From Dromiciops gliroides (Eukaryota; Chordata; Mammalia; Microbiotheria; Microbiotheriidae): a stretch of 64,000 bases of DNA. This document shows positions 11,257 through 22,893 of this stretch, piece after piece (positions within the stretch are counted from its first letter, which is position 1; each line of letters begins with the position of its first letter). The notes beneath the pieces are model-generated. The model was given only the letters and a program-made list of their open reading frames with translations. It was not told where the DNA came from and ran no database searches. The position numbers and the translations under genes were made by a program. The stretch spans positions 735,580,232-735,644,231 of the forward strand of contig NC_057861.1 in NCBI RefSeq assembly GCF_019393635.1, given 5' to 3'.

Positions 11257-14200
11257 CATCTATCTATCTAATCTATCATCTATCTATCCATCCATCCATC
11301 CATCTACCTACTATCTACTTATCTATCATCTGTCCATCCATCCATTTCCCTACTATTTGCTTCTACCTATTTATCTTCTATCTATCTATTTATCATGGTA
11401 TTTGAGCCCAGCAATCCCTGATTCTGATTACAGTATCCTACCACTATCCTAGGCTGCCTCTGTGAAATCACAGAATCAGAATATTGACATTGGAAGGGAC
11501 CTCAGAGGACATCTTGTCTGACCCAAACTTGAGCTGGAATCCTTTTGACAATATTCCAGACCAATGATCATGTAGTTTTATCTTGATGACCTCCAGTGGG
11601 GGAAGGTTGGAGTCATAGTCCTCTGGTGTGGTCCCTCCTGCTTTGGGGTGGCTGCAAGGGGAAATTTGTCTTCACTTCAAGCCTAAATTTGCCTTTGTGT
11701 AACTTTCTACCTTGCTCTTAGCTTTGCTTTCTTGGGACCACTAAGAATACATCAAATCTTTGTTCCACGTGACAGACCTTCACATTTTGAAGGCTGCTCT
11801 CAAGTCTCTCTCCCTGATCCCTCTCCACCCCCAGGCTTCTCTTCAAGTTAAAGCTGTCCTACCTCTTTTAACCTATCCTTTACCATATCCACTTTCAAAC
11901 ATGTACATCATTTGACATCTAAGCCATCATGGCTTAACATTACCAATTATCCTTCTTGGATGGTAATTTCTCTTGAAAGTTAGAAGTATATTGTTGTTGG
12001 TGATCATCCTTCATTTTCTTTTCTTTTCTTTTTTTGGTGGGGCAATGGGGGTTAAGTGACTTGCCCAGGATCACACAGCTAGTGTCAAGTGTCCGAGGCC
12101 GGATTTGAACTTAGGTCCTCCTGAATCCAGGGCTGGTGCTTTATCCACTGTACCACCTAGCTGCCCCCATCCTTCATTTTCAAAGAGGAAGAATGATATC
12201 ACTGAGGGAACTGGATTTTAGTGAGTCAGAGTTGCACAGAATCATCATCCTTACTCTCTGTTTTCAGAGTCATCCAAGTCCAGTGGCAAGAGAAAAGTCA
12301 AAACAACTGGCAATGGCCCAAGATGCAGTAGATGACCTTAGCATCTTTGATGTCTGACCAAGTTCGAAACCCTCCACAACACCTGCTTACACTGCCTTCA
12401 TGGCCATCTGAACAAATTGTTCTCATCCATCCATTTCTCTGGGGTGAGTCTTTACATACTTGGGGTAGACATCCTCCTAACTCACCAATGGGGTTGAGGC
12501 CTGTTAGTTACCCTCAACCTGGTTTAGCCCATCTGCTGAGACAGATTTACTGGAATGTAGCTGCTGTACATGCTATAGGTGAGAGCTGGATGACAGGTAG
12601 ACACCAAAGATGGGTGAACAGCCTGAAAAGGGCTCAGCAAGTCCTGACACCAGAGTTATTCTTCTCTTAACACCCCATATACCCCAAATGAATAAGATTA
12701 ATTAGTTTCAACTTGAGTTTGAACTTGAGGGTAGACAATTCCTATGAAAGAGAACTGAAAGATAAGGTTACTAGACTCAAAGGGAATGAACAGTTTGACA
12801 TAGCGGACAAAAATAAAACAAACAAACCCCAACACAAATGCTATCTTTGACTTTTTTTTTGTCATTTGAAATAAAATAATCTTTTAGTATTAAAGAAACT
12901 CCTGAAATGGAATGTTAGATTGCTTTAAATCCAAAAGGCCTTTGGAAACAACTTTATTCTAAGGTCACACTGATTAATTTCTGGTTTTTATAGGTCTTGG
13001 GAGAAGGATGGGAAGAAGATAGGAGAACATGAGCTGAATAAAAGGAAAAAGGGCATTGTATAAGTGATTTGGAGGCATTTGGACTTGTAAAGGAGACTAG
13101 AGATTCAATATGAAAAGGAGATATTTGGAGAAATTTGGGAGAAATTGAAAAGAGAAGAATCTCTGGCCCAGATACTAGTCTTAATTTTATGTCTGGGGTG
13201 AAAGAAGAGCAGAATCAAAAACATTTAGGGAGGATATAAAAGTACTAAGGAAAACAAAGACTCAAGGGGGGAAGGGGAGAAAATAAGTTGATAAGACAAG
13301 GCAAAGTAAGTTTAAAAAAGTAAATGGAACAATTAGAGGGCAGGCAAAGCAAGTTGGTAGATTAAATTGGTGGGTAGAGCAAATTGGTGAAACAGACTGG
13401 CAGAACACTAAAGGGAAGGTGAGTATAGCTGAGGTGCTGAGACTAAGGAAAGGAAATTGAATGATACAATCAAATTATCAGGCAATGTCGACTGGCTATT
13501 AAAGTTTTAACTAAGTGCTTGTGGTTGATGAATAAACATGCATTTTAAAATAGCATTTATACTATATTTAATAGTATTAAATTAACAAACATTTATTTAT
13601 TTACTTATTTTTGCAGGGCAACGAGGGTTAAGTGACTTGCCCAGGGTCGCACAGCTAGTAAGTGTCAAGTGTCTGAGGCCGGATTTGAAGTCAGGTCCTC
13701 CTGAATCCAGGGCCGGCGCTTTACCCACTGTGCCACCTAGCTGCCCCAACAAGTATTTCTTTTTAAAACAAGACAGAAGGGGCAGCTAGGTGGCACAGTG
13801 GGTAAAGCGCCGGCCCTGGATTCAGGAGGACCTGACTTCAAATCCGGCCTCAGACACTTGACACTTACTAGCTGTGCGACCCTGGGCAAGTCACTTAACC
13901 CTCGTTGCCCTGCAAAACAAAACAAAACAAAACAACAAAACAAAAAAAGCCCCAAACAAAACAAGACAGAAAAATCTCAACCAGTATGGAAAAGAGGAGG
14001 AAATTTTACAGTGATTTGTCTCCAGTACATGATTTTGGTATTTCTGCTGCAGACAAGTGACCGTCATCCATATTCCAAGTGTAGCTTTATCTCCCAATTG
14101 GAGGAGAAAATGGAGACTTGAATGCTTTTCTACCCTCCAAGATGTGAGGGAGAATGAAGGAAAAGAAAAGCAAGGCTTCAAGTGGAAAAAAGTTGGGGGG

Positions 14201-17200
14201 TGGGGTGAGGAGCAGAGGCTATCTGATATGAAAGGGAACTAGCTACCCCCTTGTCAGGAGGTTGGAATGGAAAAGTGTTACACATAGAAGAGAAGGAGAA
14301 AAGAAAGGACAGCAGCACTCCAATGAGAGTTTAAAAACAGATCGATGGTTTTTCCTCAAGAGAAGGCAGAGATGCTCTGAGGAAGAAGTCACTTGTGCTT
14401 CCAGGAAATATCTAGTAGAAGCTCAGAAGTCATATTGTGTGAGCTATCATCCATTAAGTGCCAGAGGAAGAGGAGAGTAAGAGAAGTTGGCAATTTCCTG
14501 CTCTGGAAGCTCTCCGACGATCTGATAACCACAGCTGAGATGTTGTCTCCCTGGGGCATGTATCTTAAGCATAAGAGAGAACATCTTGAGACTTATCAAG
14601 ACAGATACAATCACTGACATTTGAGGAGTCATGTGGACACAAATGGGGCAGAGGAACCTAAACAAGTGTTGCCTAAGATTAAGAAGCCTTGGGTAAGAAA
14701 TTGAAGACCACAGGGGAATAGGTAGTGGTTTCCTCACTGTTGTGCATTAAAGGAAAAGATCATAGGAAGAAAAAAATTATTTGGGAACTAAACAGCTGCA
14801 TAGGATAAGGAAGTGTCTGAGAATGGGATTTGAGCTTCTAGACCATGGCTTAAAAATTAGACCAGTCTTGATCAAGTGCAGAGATCAGATAACAAGGAAA
14901 GTCTGGTAAGAATGTTAGGCTGATAAATTTTTTAAAAATTAATTAATTAATTTGCCCTGTCCCCCCAAAATATTAATTTGAAATAACAATAAGAAAGCCA
15001 TTTTGGGTTAACAGAAATAATTATTATGAAAAAAGTCTAATTTTCCTAAACAAAAATGTGAATGAGAATAGCATTGTTTTACATTTAAAAATTAAAAAAA
15101 TTTTTTTTTTGTGGGGCAATGAGGGTTAAGTGACTTGACCAGGGTCACACAGCTAGTAAGTGTCAAGTATCTGAGGCTGAATTTGAACTCAGGTCCTCCT
15201 GAATCCAGGGCCAGTGCTTTATCCGCTGCACCACCTAGCTACCCCCTGTTTTACATATTTTTTGCAAAACTCTTTAATATCTGACTTAATGGAAGACAGT
15301 TGGAATCTCATGTCTGATTCTGATTTCAGTTTGCTTTGATGGGCAGTTTTGATCAAAGGATGTGAAGAACATTTGACTTCACACATATATGTAGTTGGAA
15401 AAGGGAGGAGTAGTTTAATGGGCAAATAATATCTTAGTATTCTTATGAAAATAGTTGTGAGGAAGGAGAGGAGCCAGGCATTTATTAAATATCTGCAGTG
15501 TGCCAGATACTGTGTTAAATGCTTTATAAACATTTATCTCATTGATTTTCATAACAACCAAGGGAGTCAGATGCTATTATTATCCACATTAACTGAACCA
15601 GATAGAAGTAAAGTGACTAGCTCACGCAGCTAGTAATTGTGCATTTGAGGTCACATTTGAACACCAGTCTTCCTGACTCTAGACCCAATGTTCTATCCAC
15701 TCACTGTGCATCTCGCTGCCTCTAGTCGAAGAAAGTGTATATATTTAGCCTGGAGAAGAGAACAATCAGTGGGAGATGTGATAGAAGAGAACTCTCAGTG
15801 GAGACATGATTACAATGTCAAATATTTGAAGGGTGGTAGTGTGAGAAGGAATTAAATATGTTCTGTTTTATTTATTCGATTTGTCCTGTTCTGAAATGGC
15901 AGAACTAGGAATAATGGGTGGAACTTGTAAAAAAAGCAAATTTAGACCTGATATAAGGGGAAAAAAAATCCAACAATTAGAGTTTTCCATAGATAGGAAG
16001 TTTCCCTTCCTTCAAAGTCAAGGGAGGAGCTGGATAACCAAGTAAAATATAATGAGGATTCCTTTCATTAATGAGTTGAAACATAACTACTGAGGGGTTT
16101 TCCAACTTATAAATTCTATGATTATACTTCTAGATAGTATACTTATAGATTCTTTAAGAGAAGGTTAAAAGAGAGAAAGGAGAAAGGATTAAAATAGATT
16201 AGGAAAAAAGGCTCAAGGAAAAAGAAATGGAGAAGATAGTTGGCAAGGCAAGGCAAATAAGAAAAGATAAGTAAAAATGGAGATGAAAACAGATTGGTAG
16301 AGTAGATTGAAGACTGGTAAAGGGGACAGAAAGTTAGAGGGAAGGCAGGTGGGGTATCCTTACGGAGTTGTCCTTGAGACTAAGGTTAGAAAGTTAGATG
16401 GAAACATCAAATCATTGAGGTGATAATTAGCTATAAAGATTATTTTACATCTTTTTTTTTTGGAAGGACAATGAGGGTTAAGTGACTTCACCAGGGTCAC
16501 GCAGCTAGTGTCAAGTGTCTGAGGTTGGATTTGAACTCAGTTCCTCCTGCATCCAGGGCTGGTGTTTTATCCACTGTGCCACCTAGCTGCCCCCAGCTAT
16601 AAAGATTATTAAAAAGAACTCAAGATGAATTGTAAACAACCACAAGTAGTCTAAAAAAAAGGTTGAAAATCACAGTTTATATGGAAAACAGGAGGAATTT
16701 TGCAGTGACATTGAATGAACAGTGTTTATATTTCTGACACAGTCAAGTGTCTGTTAGTTGTATTCTAATTGTAGACTAATTTCCCTCTTGGAAGAGGTAA
16801 AAGGACTCCACACTCCACACAGATTGAGAGAGGTTTGAAGTGGGGATTAAATGAGAAAAAAGAGATCTGGGGCAAGCAAGAAAAAATTCAAACATTGTCA
16901 GGAGTTTAGGGAGTGGAAGAATGATACACAGGATAAGAGTTATACTTAGAATTTAAAAACAGATCTGAGGTTTTTCTTGAAGGGGAGGGAACTGGATACT
17001 TTGAGGAGGCAAAAGTTGATTGTTCTCCAAGGAATGATGATGTTGAGCCATAGAACGTGCTAAATGAGAGACTGTCTAAGTAAGGGTCAAAGAAGTGAGT
17101 GGGATGAAGAATAGTGGTTATTGCATTACCCTGCTGAGAATAACAATGGACATTTCTGCTGTCTGTTGGGGGTACATACCCAAAACATAACAGAGAGCCT

Positions 17201-20200
17201 TGTAGAGTTTATCAAAAGAGATGGTTACTATCCATTTCTAGTGACTTGTGTAGGCACAAATCATAGACAGAAGGAACATTAAAAATATTGCCAAATAGTA
17301 TGAAGTCTTGGTCAAGCTACTGAAGACTACAGGGGAACAGATGTTTCATTCCCCCCCACCCCAACCTCACTGCTGTCCATTGAAGGCACAGAATACAAAG
17401 AGAAATACTTTTGGATCATGGTTGAAACGCAGACACACAGACATCATAGATTCCTGGTCAGGACGGAGTATTCTTTACAGAAGCTGGTAAGAAAAATCAA
17501 ATCAAAGTCTTTAAACTAAAAAAAGGTGATTGGGGGTGGTGTGGGGAACTTCCTATGTGGATCTTAGCATAACCATAATGAAGGAAAAAGAATAGAAATT
17601 GAGCTATTCAAATTCACAGAAGGAAAAAAAAAACACATCTAAGAAAGGAGCCAGTACTTTTCATGGTCTCAAATGTCTATACATGGATCCCCCAAATGGA
17701 GGCAAAAACAGTCTAGCACAGAGACATGATATAATAGTGATGAGAGACTTCATTATCCAGATTTCTGCTAGAGCTCTCTGACAAAGGCCAATCGTTCTGG
17801 ACTTGCTTTAATGATAATGTTATTTTTCCAAATGGCTGAGAAGCCAACAAGGGGATAGTCTCTTCTGCATCTGATTTTCATTAGCAGAAAGGAACTTGTT
17901 ATTAGGGTAGAAATGATGAAGGGAAGTGTGAGGACAAGTGACCACTCCCTTCAAGAGTTTAACCTGGGAAAGAGAAGACTCAGAAGAGTGGACAAGGGAT
18001 TCAATTTGTTTTGTTTGGCTCTGGAGGACACAACCAGGAGAAATGGGAAGGAAGTTCAAAGAGTCAAAGGTAGGTTTGGTTTCCTGATAAACTTCCCAAT
18101 GATTAGAGCTGCTGCAAAGTGAAATAAACTGTGGGTTCTCCTCATTAGAGATATTCAAGCAAAGACTGTCTGACCACTTCTCTGCTGTGCTGGGCTGGGG
18201 ATTTTTTTGGATAAAAATTGGTCTCGATGACCTCTATCATTCCTTCCAACTCTATCTTCTGTAATCAGAGAATAATTTTTACCTTTTGAAGTCCAGAAGG
18301 TAGGGAGGTCACAGAAAGCCTCCTTGTTGTCCTTCTGGCTCGAACAAAGGTATTTCCCCCAGTAATCTCTTCAGTTTCTGCTTCTACAACATCCAGTTGG
18401 ATAGTTGCTTTAGGAAAGGGAGAGAAAGTGGATGAGAATCATAAAAGTGAATGTTTTATTCACGCAGGACATTTTTATCTGTGTATTAATACATCCAGAA
18501 GCCATAGTCTAGTGAGGAAAGTATTGGATTTGGAGTCAGAGAACCAGAGTTCAAATTGTGGCTCTGCCAATTACTTCCAGTGTGATTTTAGACAAGTTAC
18601 TTAGCTTCCCTGGGCCTCAGTTCCCCACTCTGTAAAATGAGGAGCTTAGATTAGATAATATCTCATGTCCCTTCTTATGATCCTATATGAAAACCTCTGG
18701 TTTCATTGATGTGGACAATTCTCTTATCAGTGAAGATTATAGCCTCTCCACAACTTAGTAGATAGTCTTTGTGAGTTGTTGTGGACAAAAAATTCATCAC
18801 TGAGCAGCCAAGCTTCATATGACCAGTCACTCTAAATTTAGCAACTCTGGCCCTTTCATGATAAGTGAAGCTGGTTCATTAGCAGGCCTGGGCTCAAAAG
18901 CTTTTCTGCCTTCAACAAAACCCACAAGCGCCTTTCCACTCTAGAGTGGTATTAGAATAGGACTGGAGAGAGAAGATTAAGAAATCTTATTGCTGGAAAA
19001 TCCCACTTTAGAAGTCATTGGTGATTACACCTTTTTCCTGAATTAGCCTTTTCTTTTCTCCTATGCCCCTATTTTTTGGTCACCAAAGCCTCTGTGGAAA
19101 ACAGTTCACAATGGAGTAGGGTCATCTCTTTGAGATGACTTTGAAGCCTGATCCTGGAACCTGTAACTGAGGATGAAGAAGAGGTGACAGCTCGTCTTAC
19201 AGGGAGGGCAAGAATATGTCAGGAGGGTTTCTAGTTGAGTGAGATGGATTTTAGGCACTAAATTGTTATTGATGCAGTAGCGAGAATGGTTTCTATATTA
19301 CTGGCTAAGAACAAGAAATTAAAGCTAGTCAGGGATTTGGAAGTCAGAAAAGAAATCAGTTCTCCCTTTGTTCCTAACCCCTCACCTTCCCCCGTTCCCT
19401 AAATCTAGGTAAATCAGATTAATAGCGTGTTTTCTTTGTTGTTGTTTTTTCAATAGAAATGTACAAGTCAATCCATGCCAGGTTATTACAAGATGCTTGG
19501 GTGCCTGTGTTAGTGACTGCTCTTTTTCCAGTAGAGTGGGTTTGTTTGAAAAAGTAATCAGTCGGGGGGGGGGGGGCAGCTAGGTGGATAAAGCACCAGT
19601 CCTGGATTCAGGAGGACCTGAATTCAAATCCGGCCTCAGACACTTACTAGCTGTGTGACTGGGCAAGACACTTAACCCCAATTGCCTCACCAAAAAAAAA
19701 AAAGTCAACTGAAAAACACCAGGTTTATTTATGTCACAAACACACATAGACATACACAGACACCAACAAAGACATAGCAAATAGACAGACATAGTTTCTA
19801 GTTTATTTGGTTTGGACTCCCTGAAAGGGATTTATTTCCTTCCTTCCTTCCTTCCTTCCTTCCTTCCTTCCTTCCTTCCTTCCTTCCTTCCTTCCTTCCT
19901 TCCTTCCTTCCTTCCTTCCTTCCTTCCTTCCTTCTTTGCTTCCCTCTTTCATTTCCCAGAAGAAACATTAGGGGTCAGCTAAGTCAGCCTCTTCCACTTA
20001 CAGATGAGGAAACTGAGGACCAGTGAGGGGAGGAGACTTGTCCAAGATTGTGTTGATAGTAAGTGAGCAGAGCAAGGACCTTAACCCTCTAATTCCAAAT
20101 CCACCATTCTTTCCACTTCATTTCCTCCCCTCCCCTCCCCTCCCCTCCCCTCCCCTCCCCTCCCCTCCCCTCCCCTCCCCTCCCCTCCCCTCCCCTCCCC

Positions 20201-22858
20201 TCCCTTCCCCTTCCCTTCCTCTCCCCTCCCCTCCCCTCCCCTTCCCCTCCCAGCTCTATATAAATGTCCATTCCATTGGTTACCATTTTGTGGAAGCTTT
20301 TCTATTTGGGGCTTGGCAAATAATTTAGCAGCCGGCAGCTCCTTGGCGATTCTAGGAAGCAAACTCTGAGTGTTTGGAAAGAGAGCTTCCTTGTGGTTTG
20401 AGGGGCCACTCCTCCAAGACCTTGCTCCTTCACTTCTGTGGTGCTCAGGCAGTGTCCTCCTGAAAGCGGTCTTTATTTTCTTCATAAAATTCTTCTTCTT
20501 CTTTTCTGGACTTTGCTGTGATTCTAGGTCACTCCCGCTGGAAGATTCCTCTTTGGGGACCAGTACATTTTGGTTAACTAAGTTGGTTGACACAGCTCTG
20601 TGCCACCTTAGCAAAGAGAGGAGAACTGTAATTAAGGTCCTTTAAGCAAATACCATTTGAAAAATCATGAAAACAAAGTTTCAAGGGTTGCCCACATCTA
20701 CCCAGTGCCCACACCAATGGCCCACTGAATTACCTCAGGAGGGGAAAAAAGGTCAGTGTAATCAGTCATTTGGACATTTGTAGATAACCAGGTGATTGAG
20801 CTGGTTTTTTGTTTTTTAAGTGATTGGGGCAGAGTGATTTGCCTAATGCCTCCTACATGCTTAGTGATGATATTTCTTATAATACATCTTAATGATATAT
20901 TTTAAAATATTTCCTTAAATTTCCCCATGTATCCCTCTTCCTTCCCTCATCTTAGGAGGAGCAGCTTCAGTGACAGTGGGAGGAAAGGGAAGGAATAAGC
21001 AATTATTTATATGTGTCAGACACCGTGTTAAGTGTTTTACAAATACTAATCTACACATATTATACAGTAGTAGCAATAGGAACTGACACACAGAACACTT
21101 TCAAGTTTGCCAGACACTTTCTGTATCATTTATTCATTCACTCAATGAGCATTTATTAAGTGCTCATGATGTACTAGGGGAATAGAGAGACAAAAAACAA
21201 ATAGTCTCTATCGTGAGGAAACAATGTGAACATGCTTGATATACACACACAAAGATAGAGTAATATAATCCATATCTCATGGTGTCTCTTCTATCTGTTA
21301 AGGACTCTGCAAACAAAGATCACTCGTTGGAAAAATTAGCCTTCAAACTCAACTCTTCCTACTTCCTATCTCCACAATGAGGCTGGACACACGGAGGCTT
21401 AGAGGTTAAGGAGACCCAATAAGAAGACAAAATTATGGAAGCAGAGATGGGGTGGTAGCCTCATCTTACTCACAGATCCTGAGGATTCAGCCAAGGATAA
21501 TTCATGCCATTAGCATGGAATAATGGATAGAGTGTTCATTTGAAACCAGGATAACTAGGGTTCAAATTCTGCCTTACATGCAAATACTAGCTATCTGACC
21601 CTCTGCAAGTCACTGATTCTGCAATGTCTCTGAGTCTCAATGTCTTTATCTATATAGTGGGACGGTTGGACTCAGCAGACTTTAATGTCCCTTCCAGATT
21701 TACATTCATGATCTAACCCTTCAATTGCTTGTACAAAATGCTGTATTTATATACGTTACCTATTTTAAGTAAGTGACAATGAGACAGTTTAGGTGGAGAG
21801 TGAAGAGAGAACTAGACTTGGGGAAGCGCTCAGTTCAAATCTTGCCTCTGACACTTACTGACTGGGTGACTGTGGACACATCATTTAATATCTCCCAGTC
21901 TCAGTTTCTTATATGTAAAATGGGGATAATAACAGCACTTATCATTTGCAGCATCAAATGAGATAACATATAAAGTACTTTGCAAGCCTTAAAGCATGAA
22001 ATATTTGCTAGGTATTATTATGATTTCAGATATGTTTTAAAATTTGAACTCAATTGCTTATGAGGTTTAGATCTGCATGGGGAAAGTGCAAATGACAATT
22101 GAGAACAAGGCAGAGCCAGAAGGCAGCTTCTGCCAGGTGCCTCCTTTTATCTTTTCTGGAGGCCTAACAGACTGTCTCTGTGATAAAATGGGAAGAAGGG
22201 GAACTGTATCTTTCATGAGCAACATCTACATTTTTCAGTTCACAAAGGGAAAGGGGGCCCTTTCTGAAATTTTTGTTTGAAGATCCAAGGAAATTGGTGT
22301 CATCACTCTCAAAAGCAATTTTAATGGTACTATTCTTAAATATGCATTTCCTATTTTAATCTTTCCTATTTTAATATCTTAGCTTGTTTTACTTGCAATA
22401 ATGTTTGTCCCAAGGAGCACATTGCTATTTCTTAGCAAAGCAATGAAAACTTTAAAATATTTATGGACAAAACTCCATAAAAAGTAATTATTACTTCCTT
22501 GGTACCCTGGTCCTCATGAAAAGATCTTACTCGTCTGAAATCTTCCTTATGAAGGTTGCTAAGAGGGTCAAGGAGCAATCTCTAGAGATGGGAAAACAGC
22601 AGGTGGTTTAGCATGACCAGGCTGACTTTCCAAGTTCAAATACAATATTGGGGAGAACCTTGAAAGTGTTACATACATCCTATTTAGCATTCTCATTGGC
22701 CACCGATGATGCTCTTGTCTGTGTTCTATAACTTGAGACATGGTAAGGAATGCCAATTACAAGAAAGAGTTTTAAAATTTTACACAAAGAGATGGTGCAA
22801 AATGAGAGATGGGTACTACATATTTCAGCATCCAAACATACACACACACACACACACA

Positions 22859-22893
<35 letters not shown>

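Larger units (their letters stand above)
12990..14935 (+). mobile_element. L3/CR1-type LINE, copy A (5' and ORF1 esterase-like region)
   Basis: Shares order and sequence with 16140-17560: the AAGGCAAAG/AAGGCAAAT block, AGTATGGAAAAGAGGAGGAA against ATATGGAAAACAGGAGGAAT, the TTTAAAAACAGATC block and the ACCACAGGGGAATAGGTAGT block. GTGGACACAAATGGGGCAGA recalls the GTND motif of CR1 ORF1 esterases. Two SINEs are inserted. Confidence 0.6.

Noticed and set aside
9996-11395. Regularly spaced motif suggesting a CRISPR-like array
   Set aside because: The spacers are themselves TCTA repeats and the genome is mammalian.
20081-20283. Glycine/arginine-rich extension of the SNARE exon 2 frame
   Set aside because: It is read-through into the CCCCT array past a usable donor, not coding.
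22531-22558. 28-base micro-exon on the minus strand with good acceptor and donor (CGA|GTAAGA)
   Set aside because: Its length is not a multiple of three; placing it between SNARE-gene exons 1 and 2 breaks the otherwise perfect frame.
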